Shown: positions 1 to 11,169, counted from the stretch's first letter. The stretch: DNA of 64,000 bases from Lepas anatifera (GCA_034440635.1 JAOTON010000210.1:682001-746000); one strand, 5' to 3'. Numbers and translations: made by a program. The notes: generated by a model from the sequence alone, not told the origin.

Positions 1-42
1 TCCCTGTGCAAGGAACAATTTGACTCTCAAGAAACCCCTCCA

Positions 43-117
43 GCAGGGAAAGGGTTAGCAATGCCAAATAACCCTGGTAGTTGGTGTGTTGTTCAGTCCC
101 AAAAATTATTATTATTT
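43..117 (+). repeat. Dispersed repeat tail ending in (ATT)n, copy 1
   Basis: This segment matches 26941-27014. Both share CAGGGAAAG, a CCCGGTAGTTG-like core, a GTGTCAATAAGCCCC-like stretch and a run of ATT units. A short shared sequence ending in a simple trinucleotide repeat resembles the 3' tail of some LINE or SINE families. No reverse-transcriptase coding is attached, so the class is inferred. Confidence 0.4.
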
Positions 118-655
118 TGCCGAGGAGGTCCAGCTTGCTGTTGATCCTGAGCACCAGTTCGATGTGCTATACCCTTCACCCGGTGAATCCGTCCCTCCTC
201 TCAGGATTACAGAATGAACTGGCTCCACCTGTCACTTCCTTTACAGCTCTCTCTATGGCCGATGTGTGGGCGGCAAGGGAAGTACTTTACCTTCATGTGC
301 TTCGCCATGAACTCTAGAGACTTGTACTTGGTCAAGCTCCAGGTCATGATAAACTCGGTGGTGGCCTCCCGTTCGATTATATGTTTGAGGACAGACGCCT
401 GTTTGTTGGGGCAGGACATGATCCACAGCCTGGGGGAGGTGTTCCATTTTTCTGCTCTTCTCTGATGGAGATAATCTTGAAAAAGACGAACTTCCTCCAC
501 CTCGCTGCAGAGCATGGTCATCAGGATCACCTGGGTGTGAACGAACCATGCCGAGGAGCACACAGAGGGCATGACATTCAACTGCACCACCTTGGGCTGG
601 GTACGAAGGCAGGAGAGCTCAAACATGACGTTCCGAGGGCCGTCCAGCCAGCTGT
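118..655 (-). pseudogene. Decayed gene fragment, HTQA-type family, minus copy
   Basis: Reading the minus strand across several frameshifts gives a protein-like track. It begins RNVMFELSCLRTQP and VVQLNVMPSVCSSAWF, continues through an acidic stretch, then EREATTEFIMTWSL, VKYFPCRPHIGHRESCK and, after a frame change near 200, RDGF. The order of the FPC(H)..., ER-C-K and RDGF motifs matches the C-terminus of a widespread uncharacterised invertebrate protein family that I know by its CHTQA-ER signature; this assignment is from memory. A second copy lies on the opposite strand at 775-1290, so the two form a head-to-head inverted pair around a spacer of about 120 bp. Frameshifts make it non-functional. 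The family function is unknown to me. Confidence 0.5.
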
Positions 656-774
656 TGCTGATCTACACCTGCAGCCAGTAGAGAAAGTAAGGCTTGGTAA
701 TGATAGCAACGATTTCCTACCGAGTTCCAATTTCTCTACTGACTCCAGATGAAGGTTAGCAACAACTTGGAAGA

Positions 775-1290
775 CGGTTCAAGAAACGTCCTATTCTAGC
801 TGTCATGCTTCAGGATCCAGCCCTAGATGGTGCAATTTACTGTCATGCCGACCTTGTGCTCCTCTGAATGGTTTGCTCTCTCCGAGGAGATCCTGATGGC
901 CATGGCATGCTCTGCAATGAGGAGGGGGAGGAGAGGAGGACCACCTTCCACAAGATCATCTCCATTAGAGGGGAGCAGGAGGTGGGTAAAATCTCCCTCT
1001 AGCCGCGGACTCTGCCCTACGTCAACACACAGATATCCTTTCTGGAAAAGATGATTGAATGGGACGAGGTCACCGAGCCTATCATCACCTGCAGCATGAT
1101 CAAATCCAAATTCTCACGGTTCAAGGGGAAGCCCATGGAGGTAGAGCACTTCGTCTGCCGCTCGCAGGCCATGGTTGTAGCTGCCACGTCTGTAAAGTAA
1201 TGGGCCCAGCACACCAAACTAATGCCTGCAGGATTAAGAACAAGCAGGACCTCCTCGGCATCACAAAGTTGGCGATTAAGTAGATGGAAG
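775..1290 (+). pseudogene. Decayed gene fragment, HTQA-type family, plus copy
   Basis: Translating across frames gives VQFTVMPTLCSSEWFALSE, then HKIISIRGEQEVGKISL followed by a stop, then PYVNTQISFLEKMIEWDE, TEPIITCSMIKSKF and GKPMEVEHFVCRSQAM. It aligns by eye to the minus-strand copy at 118-655 and to the copy at 32120-32650, where the last motif reads VEHFVCHTQAM. Stops and frame changes show it is a relic. It stands next to its inverted twin, and a minisatellite follows about 0.9 kb downstream. Assignment to the CHTQA-ER family is from memory and function is unknown. Confidence 0.5.
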
Positions 1291-1299
1291 TTGCAATCA

Positions 1300-2084
1300 A
1301 TCCAAAACTCTGTATTTTAGGGCTCGAAATACAGCTAGACTTATTGTGACCATCATTTCCCTGAATCAGTCCCTAATGCTCTAAAGAGGGAGTCCGAATT
1401 GACCTAAATAGCTCTTCTCGTTTGTGTCATAAAATAGGTGATTCAAAGCTATCTAGGCATAGAGAAGTGTGGTCGTTTGATATCAAGGCACTGTCTGTGG
1501 TTTTCTTGACATTTTTCATACCTTGTAAACGTAATAAAAAAGCCGAAACATCTGCAAATATAAAGAAACATGCTCTTGGTGAAAATGGTTTTAATGCCCC
1601 CAAAAAAGCTAATAATGCATTTTCAGTCGACAACAGAAAAGGTAAAGAAGCCTAACGTATTTTTGGCTTTGATTATTGTTTATCATACCATAATAGAACT
1701 GGAAATCGTGGGGCAAAATCTCGTTTTCCAATGTTCCATATATTGACACAACCTAATTCACACCGGCATGCAACAGGTATTTTCACACATGACTTCTTAC
1801 GTTATTTCCCACTGTTTCCTTTCATTGAATAATTCCGGGTTGTTTTTTTCACTTCGCAGTAGAAGACGGCCGGTCTCGTCACGCCTTTCGATGGCTTAGG
1901 GATGACTGTTGCTCGGTATTTGGTGCGGGGTCCGTGTCCGAATTCATGCTTTGTGTTAGGATTGATATGGGATGAAGTTTGATTGTGTGCAGTTCACGGG
2001 GCTCATTTGGAAATACTCGGGTAGTAAGTGCTGGGCTTTTTTCATGAAGTGCTCCTCATCCAGGGGCTTGCAGGGGGCGTACTG
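1300..2084. other. Anonymous spacer inside hAT-like element
   Basis: Nothing recognisable is seen here. Only short spurious ORFs occur, and the related element at 30970 lacks this block, so it may be a later insertion whose ends I could not define. Confidence 0.4.
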
Positions 2085-2254
2085 TGGAAATGGAACTTTC
2101 CCAGACAAGCTATCGGGCCCGTTTGGGTTTCCTGTTTTATGCTACAGTTGCTGACATCTGTATATTCGTTGCGGGGGCCCACCATACAAAAGTGTGGGAA
2201 GGTATCCCCCTGACCCCCCTCGACCCCAGTTCCTATGCCTATGCCGCCCAGGGG

Positions 2255-3615
2255 CTGCCAGATTATCTTAGAGGCCCCCAAGGTCTAGACCATGGCTCAG
2301 GAACCCAAATCAGTCAGCTCAGGAGGCCCAGACCAGTGCATTGGCCTCGGGACCAGCTTAGCAAGGGAACCCACATAAGTACAGGGCCCCTGGAAGCTCA
2401 GCAAAGGGGAGCCCCAGATTCGCACAGGGGGCCAGATTAGCTTAGGGGCCCTGTTCAGCTCAGAGGTCGTTAGGTTGGGTTATATAGGGTCTCAAAATAT
2501 GTTTAGGGGCCCCATACCGGCTCAGAAGCCCCAGTTAAGCGTATGGGTTACCCAGATTAGCTTAGGGCCCCAGTTCAGCTCAGGGGCCCCCAGATAGGCT
2601 GATAAAGGGTCTCGTCTCATACCAGCTCAGGGGGCTCCATTCAAGCTCATGGCCCCCAGATAGGCTGATATAGGGTCTCGTCTTATACCAGCTCAGGTGA
2701 CTCCATTGAAGCTCACGGCCCCCAGCTTAGCCCAGGAACTCTAGAAGAGTGCAGGGGCCCCATAACAGCTCAGAGGCCCAGTTAAGCACATGGGGTACCC
2801 AGATTAGCCAAGGCCCCAGCTCAGCTTAGGGGCTCCAGGGTGGCCTATTTAGGCTCTCAGAACAGCATAAGAGGCCATTGAAGCTCATGGCCCCAGCTCA
2901 TATCAGGGGCCCCAAACTATGCAGGGAGCCCCAGACCAGTTCAGGGGCCGCCCAGTTAAGCTCAGGTTGTACCCAGATTAGCTAAGGGCCTAGACTGGTT
3001 TTGGGGGGCCAGCTCAGCTCAGGTCGGTTGGTAAAGGGTCTCAGAACAGCTCAAGGGATTCGTTCAAGCTCACGGCCCCCAGGTCAGTAGCTGTAAGGCC
3101 TTATAGGAGGTCCCAGGCTATCTCAGGGGCCCTCAGTTCAACACAGGGGCCCATATTAGCTAAGATGACCAGATTAACTTCAGGTTCCGGCTCAGCTCAT
3201 GGGCCCCTTGTCGGCTTATATAGAGTTTCAGAACAGTTCAGGGTTCCAATGAAAGCTTATAATCCCAAGTTCAGGTCAGGGGCCCTATTACTGTACAGGG
3301 ACCCCAGATAAGTTTGGGGCCTCCCGTGCAGCACAGGGGCCAAGATTAGCTGTGCGGTCCCAGTTCAGCTGGGGGCCCCCAGGTCGGTGGATATAGGGTT
3401 TTGGTCAACTCAAGGGTCAACTCAATGTTCAAGCCCACGGCTCCCGCTCAGCTTAGGGACCCTAGAACAGTTCATGCTGAGCCAAACTCGGGGGCGCTCA
3501 GTTCAGCTCAAGGGGCCCATATTAGCTCGTATGACATCAGAGGCCATTTCAGGGGCCCCGAAAAGCTCAGGGGGCCTTAAAATCAACTCATAGGATCTCA
3601 GATAAGTTTAGGCGC
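2255..3615. repeat. Degenerate GGCCC-rich minisatellite, array A
   Basis: Short irregular units share a core such as GCTCAGGGGCCCCAG and alternate with AGATTAGCTTAGG-like units and occasional TATAGGGTCTC units. Spacing is roughly 20-30 bp and diverged. The array is bracketed by two similar segments (about 2085-2250 and 3615-3773), both containing GGGGGCCCA-C-A and CCTA-GCCTATG. The same array type is in the element at 30970-34423. Confidence 0.75.
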
Positions 3616-3781
3616 ACGTGTAAGTTTAAGTTGTTTCCCGGGCCAGCTATGGGGCCAGTTTGGGTTTCTAGCTTGGTGTTGCAATTGCTGATAGTCTTAT
3701 CTCCGTTGCGGGGGCCCATCACAGAAAAGTGGGGGGGGCAGTGGCCCCCTGCCCCCCGGTTCCTACGCCTATGGAACCCAA

Positions 3782-4292
3782 TGATGGCGGTTGAAAGTTG
3801 GCAGCAGGTTAGAAACCCGAAATGTGATTGGTATATTTTTGACAGGAAAATGATGGCAAGCATACTTAAGGCATTACCAGTAATAAGAACAATTGATTAG
3901 GTGCTTTAGTGACTAATCATTCGTTATTTCACAAGGAAAATCACATTTACAGCTTTTAGTATCTTCAGTTCAGCTATTTCTATATCCCTGAATTTAGCAT
4001 CCGGTACGCTTAACAATTACATAGAATAGCTGGGCAGCAAATCTAGATGAAATGGGCAACGGGGACAAAATAAAAGGTTTGGATTGAGTGTGCGGAGTGT
4101 CGCATAGCATAAAGCCTGCAAACTCTAAGCGTTTGAAGCCTGGTAAGCAGCACGTTCAAAGGAACCTGAATTGCATGGAGTTATCAAGGTTTTTGCTTCG
4201 CTGGATCTTCCTATGCTATGAGAATTTCAGTACCTATGCACCTATTTTCCTATGTTAATGATCCAGCAAGTTTTTCACGTCTTTATCTCTTC
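3782..4292. other. Unassigned sequence between two hAT-like elements
   Basis: AT-rich sequence with no recognised repeat or supported ORF. If the right terminus at 3773 is correct, the 8 bp gaacccaa (3774-3781) would be its target duplication. The left partner is outside the window. Confidence 0.4.
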
Positions 4293-4698
4293 TATATACC
4301 CAGGGGTGTAACTTTGTGAAAATCTTCAGGGGTGCTTTTTCCTAGCCAACCCATAACATTTTCCTGGCAGTGTTAGGGGATGAAAAACGTGAAAGGGGCT
4401 AAAAACCTTACACTTTTGTCCTTACACCTTTGTTCTGCGACATTAAAGTAAACACCCCTCCCACAAAATTCTCCCACACACTTTAGACGCGGGCAAAGGT
4501 GCTTTGCACAGAACGCCCTATAAAAAGCCCTTAACTAACTAGCTAACACTTTTGTCGAAACATCTCTAATGACTTCTTTCTTGCTTTATTTGCACTCCAC
4601 ACTGTTCCCCCTCGGATAAAAAAATAGTTAAGCCCCCTGGTTTGGGCGTTTGGGGGGTATGGCCCAAATGCCATCCCCTGGATCCGCCAGTGACTTAA

Positions 4699-5716
4699 CA
4701 CGCGCCGCGCTGGGGGCGAAATTCGCCCCCTCCTGGTTTTCCCCGAATAACGCAAAAAACCAAGAGACGCAGAGCAGCGAAACGTATGTATAGTACCTTA
4801 TCCCTCATCAATTCTACCCATCTCACCAAATTTTTTAGGGGAGGTCATGTCAGGTCACGGAGCTATCCAAGGTCAAGCGACCCGACCTCATAACCTAAAA
4901 TTACGAGTTTGATGCGGCGCCTAAGGAGCATCAGCCAACCGATCAGTTTGAAACTCTCACAATATGATGAGGCTATTAGGGTCTACAAATTTGCTATCTC
5001 GGGATTTTGATATTGTTGACCGAAAGTGGGGTCAATTTTTTGGTCAGCCCATTATAATATAAGTTTATGGAGAAAAATAGAAAGGGCTTCTTTTTGGTAA
5101 ATCCAAGATAGATAAAGCTGAAAATGCTCAAACGGTTTATTCTTACCACGATCTTGACCATAAAACTGAGTTTTGGACCATCTGACCTCTCAAAGGTCAT
5201 GTCAGGTCACAGGAGCATACAGTGATTGTTTTGCCAATAGCTTCTCACTGAATTGAGATAAAGCTCCCATTTTGCTTGCATTGTGCTTTTATTGTCACGA
5301 GGAGTCGATTAATATGCAATATGACCATACCAGGTCACCCTGTGACCTTGACCTAGCTCGATGTCAGGTCATTTTCACAGTTTGACCTAGGAAGGTCAAA
5401 TTATACATCATTCGATTCGCCACAATGAGAGGAATCCAATGATGCATAAATATGTGCTCTAGCTCCCCTGAGAAACAAATCTAGAGGGGGAGACGTACAC
5501 TGCCCTGTTGTAAGCCTATGGGACCTTATTTGACCTATGCTGACCTCAATATTGACCTGACATAAAAATACTTCTGTAATTTTTATTCGTCTCGTCAAGA
5601 GCTTTCAAACGCCATCCGTAATATTTCTTTTGCTTTCCTGGGAAATGAGATACGGAGGGGGCGAACTTCGCCCCCTAGCAGGGCACGTCATGCCAGGGAC
5701 CCCAGCGGGGCGCGTG
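4699..5716. mobile_element. AGGTCA-rich TTAA element, copy 1
   Basis: The tips are CACGCGCCGCGCTGGGG and, reverse-complemented on the right, CACGCGCCCCGCTGGGG. Both are flanked directly by TTAA (4695-4698 and 5717-5720). Just inside each end is a small palindrome (GGGGGCGAAATTCGCCCCC on the left). The body has many AGGTCA/TGACCT hexamers, including TGACCT-agga-AGGTCA at 5383-5398. A TTAA duplication suggests piggyBac-type transposition. There is no ORF of transposase size, so the element is non-autonomous. It is about 1.02 kb, like its neighbour at 5919. Confidence 0.8.
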
Positions 5717-5918
5717 TTAACATACTTTAAGAGATGCGCCCAAGAACTGTGGTAAAAAACTTTCGTCGGACTATGGGGGAAGTGCCCACCATTTTCCAGC
5801 CGTTCCCGTACCTTGTTTTCAGCAACAAATCAAGCGATAAGCCGAGTTACCTTCGGCCCCACCGAAGTCGAAGACCCTTTCCCACAAGTTCAAAATAGAT
5901 CCTGCGCGGATGCTTTAA

Positions 5919-6943
5919 CACGCGCCCCGCTGGGGGTGAAATTCACCCCCTCCCCTCCTGGTTTTCCCCGGATAAGGCAAAGACGAATAGACGCAGAGCA
6001 ACGAAACTTGCAGTACCTTATCCCTGATCAATTGTACGCCTCTGAATTTTCTAGGTCAAGTCGTGTCAGGTCTAGGAGCTATCCCCGGTCAAGTGACCCG
6101 ACCTCAAAACCTAAAATCACAAGTCTGAAGCGGCGCCTAAGGAACATCTGCCCACCGATCAGTTTGAAACTTTCACAATATGATGAGGTCATTAGGGTCT
6201 ACAAATCTGCTATCTCGGAATTTTGGTATCATTGACCTAAGATGGGGTCAATTTTTTGGTCACCATATTATAAGTCTATGGTGAAAAATTGAAACGTCTT
6301 GTTTTCAGTAAATACTGGATAGATAAAACTGAAAATTCTCAAACCGTGTATTCTTACCACGATATTGACCTAAAAATTTATTTTTGACCATTTGACCTCT
6401 CAAGTGTCATGTCAGGTCACAGGAGCATACAGTGATTGTTTTGTCCATAACTGCTCACTGAATTGAGATAAAGCTCCCATTTTGCTTGCATTTTGCTTAT
6501 ATTGTCACAGGGAGTCGATTGATATGCAAAATGACTATACCAGGTCACCCTGTGACACTGACCTAGCTCGATGTCGGTAATTTTCATATTTTTGACCTAG
6601 CAAGGCCATATCTTACGAGTGCATTATTCGATTCACCACGGTGAGAGGAATCCAATGTTATGTAAATATTTGCTCTAACTCCACTGAATAAATATCTAGA
6701 GGGGGAAACGTGCACTGCCCTGTTGTAAGCCTATGGAATATTAATTGACCTATGCTGACCTCATTATTGTCCTGACATAAGAATACTTCCTGTAATTTCT
6801 CTTCGCCACGTCAGGAGCTTTCGAACGCCGTGCGTAATTTTTCTTTAGCTTTCCTGGGAAATGAGATACGGAGGGAGGGGGGCGAAATACGCCCCCCTCC
6901 CCCAGTGGGTTGCGTCATGCCAGGGACCCCAGCGGGGCGAGTG
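5919..6943. mobile_element. AGGTCA-rich TTAA element, copy 2
   Basis: Same family and orientation as 4699-5716 and similar throughout. The left tip is CACGCGCCCCGCTGGGGG. The right tip, reverse-complemented, is CACTCGCCCCGCTGGGG. TTAA flanks it at 5915-5918 and 6944-6947. The everted pair is present but decayed, as TGACCT-agca-AGGCCA at 6593-6608. The spacer between the two copies (5721-5914) is unrelated to either element. Confidence 0.8.
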
Positions 6944-7156
6944 TTAAGCTTCCTGCTCATCAAAGGTCACAGCTCGAAAAGCTGCAAACGTGGTTAAACC
7001 AGGAGCTTTTGGTGTCTTTTTAAACTAGCGCGCAGACAAACGGCTACCTATTTATTGTTATTGTTTGCATTTTACCGCCATTTAAAGCTTATCTATGTTG
7101 CATTGTTCTTGTGTTGCATTGTTCTTGGACCAACAAAGCTTTGAACACTTATTTTA

Positions 7157-7949
7157 CCCTCGCCCCGGGGTGGGGGTGTTTGAACACTCCCCTTCGGGTT
7201 TTTGGTGGCACGAAAAACGGCGGCGCCGCCAAAAGGATTTTCCATATCGATGACCTGAGGTCAAGTACGGATCATGACCTCTCTATTGGAAATACATGGG
7301 GAAAACAGAAGTTGGGCTGTATTTGTGTAGATGCAGCTGAGAATACCTTCATATTCTCCAAATTGTAGTATCCTGGGCCCCTTTTCAGGTTCATATTGCA
7401 ATTTTTGACCTGTGCCCGCTAAGAGGTTATCTGGGCTACTTAGCAGTTTTCAGAATTAGGTCAATAACTTTGCATGAAAGGATCGTACAACTTTTATTTT
7501 GATACCATTGCACTTGGATTGCTATTGCAAGTCGATTGATATGCATATTGACTAGGCTAGATAAAAAAGTGACTTTGACCTGACCTGAGGTCAGGTAATT
7601 TTTGTGTTTTGACCTAGTATGATCATATTATACATCATTCAATTCGCCGTGATGAGAGGAAGCGAATGGTGCCTAGAAAATGGTTCTAAACCTCAACTCT
7701 TTCAGACGCTAGAGCCGAAAAAATATACTCAAAATGCCACATTCTTTGACCTGTCATGACCTCAATATTGACCTGAGCCAAACAATGACTGATATAGTTT
7801 CTTCATGAATTTCTATGAGCTATCCACCAGCCTTCGCGTTTTGCGCTATCCCGCGTAGGGGCCGAGTTCGAGGGGGCAAACGTTCAAACCCCTCCCCACC
7901 CACCCACCCAATAGGGCTAAAGTGGCTCGGAGGCCCACCAGGGCGCGGG
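7157..7949. mobile_element. AGGTCA-rich element, CCCTCGCCCC-tip subfamily
   Basis: The left tip is CCCTCGCCCCGGGGTGGG and the right tip, reverse-complemented, is CCCGCGCCCTGGTGGG. TTTA flanks both sides (7153-7156, 7950-7953), a one-base variant of TTAA. A GGCGGCGCCGCC palindrome lies at 7218-7230, about 60 nt from the left end. Half-site hexamers cluster at 7576-7595. A decayed everted pair TGACCT-agta-TGATCA occurs at 7610-7625. It is closely related to the partial copy at 42247. Confidence 0.7.
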
Positions 7950-8357
7950 TTTATAGCCAAACTGAGGTCTAAAACTGCGTTAAGCTAGAGCCATGATGTA
8001 GGCGAATCCTCTCGTTACGGCGAATCAAATTATGTATGGTATGAACATGCTGTGTCAAAATCTAAGAATGACCTAACCAAAGGTCAGGTCAAGAGCATTA
8101 TCTTGTCTGACATAATTGATGTGCATACCAATCAACTCGTATTCACAAGCTAAGCGAAATGGTACCAAAGCGAAATCTTTGTTATCATTTCCTGCCAAGT
8201 TGTCCAGCGAAGTTGTCCGGGTTTCCTGCGAACCCATGTCTGAAAATGGCTTAAATAGTCCCAAATGACCTTACATAGATCATAGAACAAACATGTCAAG
8301 TTGGACCTTTGGGGTGGCCCAATATACTTATATTACGAGAACAGGAAGCTATTTTAA

Positions 8358-9201
8358 CCCTTGCCCTACTGGAGGTATTTTACTCCCTCGCCCTACCAGG
8401 GGATCGATTCGACCCTCATCCGTTTGAAAACTAGAAAGGTGGAAAGACGCGGTGAAGCGCAGCCTGTTGCCCGAGACTTGAACTCTCCGACAGTGTACAA
8501 TTATGTTTACCCTAGGTTAACTAGCAACCTTGTGAGGTCACAAAATGGTGAAATTTTGACACATTTAGAAAATCCCTTCTGATTTGGTAATCAATAGACC
8601 AAGAACCAAGGTGTCAATGTGTTTGTCGTGACCCAAGGAGTTCCACAATATGCGGCATGACCTTGCAATGTCACGCGTGACCTTGGCCTTCGACCACCTA
8701 ACATAATCTTAGGTCAAGGTCGAAGTGAGGTCGCATACCATCGAATCCTTGGGTGACGCTCGTCACTATGATACCAAATTCATTGCTGCATCTTGTCCCG
8801 TTCATGAGTATAGTCAACAAGAGCTTCTAAAACGGCAACCTTTGCTGACCTTTGGGGACCCTGGTGCCTTCGTTATGGACTTGACCTCAAAATAGATTGC
8901 GTATTCCAAATTGCCTTTTCAGGAGCCTTCGAATCCTGTTTAGAAATCTGATCTAGCTCTTCTAGAAGCTGAGTAACGCCCGGTTTTTCATATTTATTTT
9001 TAGGACCAAAATTGCCTTACATGGGCATAGAAATGACGTCATAACTCGGTGACCCGACATGACATTTACTTAAAATTTGGTCAAGATGTGTCAAAGTAAT
9101 GTTGGTATACAATTTCCACGTAGCATTGGGCTAAACGAAACTTTTTGTATTATCACGAAAAATAACTAGGGGCGTCGAATCGGCCCCCAGAAGGACGAGG
9201 G
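8358..9201. mobile_element. AGGTCA-containing TTAA element
   Basis: The left tip CCCTTGCCCTACTGGAGG and the reverse-complemented right tip CCCTCGTCCTTCTGGGGG form imperfect inverted repeats, with TTAA at 8354-8357 and 9202-9205. A second tip-like sequence (CCCTCGCCCTACCAGGGG) lies 30 nt inside the left end, suggesting a duplicated terminus. Several TGACCT/AGGTCA motifs occur between 8530 and 8900. No transposase is present. Confidence 0.7.
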
Positions 9202-9205
9202 TTAA

Positions 9206-9625
9206 GCAATATGAGCCAAAATATAGCTATTTTACAATTTTTACCATGTATTTCCATTGAAGGGGTCGCCCGTAAATGAAACTAGGTATATCACCGATTT
9301 CATAAAACCCGGAATATATGTTGCAGCACCCGGTAGGCCCATAATGGTTTTTAAGTGTTGGATTGCTAGGTTAAACGTGTTCTTGCTTATAAGAAACTTA
9401 ACTTTACTTTACTTATTGCATAAATGCAATCCTAATTTTTTTGAGATGAAGTCACTTGCCTTGGCCTGATGACCTGACCTAACATGACCAAACTTGATTT
9501 TTTAAAGATGCGGAATTGATCAAGGAAGAGATATGAAAGATACGGCGGCGCAGCGCCGCCGTTTATCCGCTATCCTTAAAAAGCCTTATGGAGACCATCG
9601 GTGCTCCTCTCGGACAGGCGAGGGT
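9206..9625. mobile_element. Partial AGGTCA-type element, right part only
   Basis: It abuts the TTAA of the preceding element. It contains the perfect palindrome ACGGCGGCGC-A-GCGCCGCCGT (9542-9562) and ends with a family-like tip GGCGAGGGTCAAG near 9616-9628, where TTAA has become TCAA. GCCTGATGACCTGACC is at 9464-9479. No left tip is seen. Confidence 0.45.
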
Positions 9626-10276
9626 CAAGCACAAGCTACGTTTCCCAGATATTGGCCCTGATTTCCCTCCCTTTCTAAACAAGTTCCAATAGCTCACAGC
9701 TACCACATGTTGCTTTTTACCCTCCTTTGGTACGTATATCAGCTATGGACAGGTCTGATCTACATACAGCCTAAATAAATTCAGAAATAAATTGCAGCAT
9801 GCACCATGGCATTTTGGAAGGCAGTCCAGCAGTGAACTTTGCTTTTTTCTCTCTGGAAGACATGATCAAGGAAACGACGAGTGAACTCGATGGTACTGAT
9901 TCTGAGACAACGGCGACACGGCAACTAGCATTTTGGAAAACGCGCTCTTTCGGCTTTGGTCGCAAGTGGCAGCTACCTAATTTCCATGGTTACTCCCGCG
10001 GCTCACCGTCTAAATATGACCTCATGCGGTTATATGAAATCTTCAGATCACTTAGTATCTCTTAAGCTCGACATTATCTCCAGATTAATAGTTACAAGAG
10101 AGCTCCGAATCTCTGATACTTATCATTTAATTGCTACATAATCCTGACATTATGTCCTATTAGAACGTCGCAGAATCGTTTTAGGGGTGCTTTTGGAAGT
10201 TTAGGGGTGCTTTTGGAAGTTTTAGGGGTGCTCGCGCACACCTAAAAGTATACAAAGTTACACGCCTGTATATATC

Positions 10277-11149
10277 ACCTTAATATTTTGTTTGGTAGTA
10301 GCATGCAAGCGTACTATTCCACTTTACAGCTCCGTGGGACAGAGCAGGCCTATGTCACATCAAGCTGGTGGCAGCCAGCATACTTTCTGCACCGCTGGTC
10401 ATGGTACACCTTCCCACCCCAAACAAAAATTGCTCCGGTACGGATTATGCTACTCAAGAAAACAGCGAGCTGGGTCATAACTGTTCTGGAATGTGAGCTA
10501 ACATGCTCGTCGGAAAAGTAAGGGGCAAGGTATTGCCTCCCACGCACTATTGATTAATTCAAATTCTTGATTTCAGACTGGAGAAGAAACTAAAAATGTG
10601 CTGTTACCAGCCAGTACAGATGGCAGCAATGAGCCCAAATCCGACGAGTTTTAATTTTGGGGATGAATTTCCTTGTCAAAAGCAGGCTGAAGATTCACTG
10701 ACCTCTTGACTTTGTCGCCAGTAGCGACTTTGATGTGAGCCTACCTGTCTCCTCTGCTGTGTTTGCCATGCTATATAACTAAATATCAAAGCGATCGGGC
10801 TGCCCAACTGCAAAATAATAACTTCCAAATATATATCCCCTTTGCGTTGCGGATTTTTCCTGCAATGATAATGTGCAAATATACAGCTGATTGTGGGTTG
10901 GCTTACATCAGCCAGACCAGTTGTCGGAGAACAATGACAAGTTTTGGTTTTTCTGACGAAATGATGTGTTAGGGATACTTAATCTTGGTTCAGAACAGCA
11001 CGCACGGGAGTGTGCCCTCGGAGGCCCCTACCCACTTTTCCCAGGTGGCCAAAGAATTGTCCGCAGTCCAAAAACGTTTGTAGGCTTTATTTGAGAAAAC
11101 TCATGAACACGTAGATTTTGAAACATTTCTGAAAATCAGTCGAGATACC
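10277..11149. other. Anonymous sequence
   Basis: Only short overlapping ORFs occur, with no recognisable domain, repeat or RNA gene. Confidence 0.4.
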
Positions 11150-11169
11150 TTATGGACTTTTGGCTGATG

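Larger units (their letters stand above)
1..3773. mobile_element. hAT-like composite element, left end outside window
   Basis: The right terminus ends in GGTTCCTACGCCTATG at 3773, the same tip that ends the delimited element at 30970-34423. The internal order is also the same: a minus-strand gene fragment, a spacer, a plus-strand copy of that fragment, then a GGCCC-rich minisatellite between two terminal-like segments (about 2085-2250 and 3615-3773). The left tip is not seen, so the element probably starts upstream of the window. This copy has about 800 bp (1300-2085) with no counterpart in the 30970 element. No transposase is visible. hAT membership is inferred from the related copy, which has an 8-bp target duplication. 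Confidence 0.6.
4301..10268. mobile_element. hAT-like element, 5.97 kb, filled with nested TTAA elements
   Basis: The left tip reads CAGGGGTGTAACTTTGTGAA and the right tip, reverse-complemented, reads CAGGCGTGTAACTTTGTATA, an imperfect terminal inverted repeat. The flanking 8-mers are tatatacc (4293-4300) and tatatatc (10269-10276), a 7/8 duplication as expected for hAT transposition. CAGGGG-type tips plus 8-bp duplications are hAT hallmarks. About 4 kb of the interior is later AGGTCA-rich elements; the rest shows no transposase. AGGGGTGCTTTT-type motifs repeat just inside both ends (4329-4340 and 10172-10233). Confidence 0.7.

Noticed and set aside
2255..3615. GGCCC-rich array as a CRISPR array
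   Set aside because: The units are irregular in length, there are no constant repeats separated by unique spacers and no cas-like genes. The window is eukaryotic in character.
4699..5716. Helitron or LTR retrotransposon for the AGGTCA elements
   Set aside because: They have inverted, not direct, termini, TTAA flanks and no TC...CTRR ends, primer-binding site or polyprotein.
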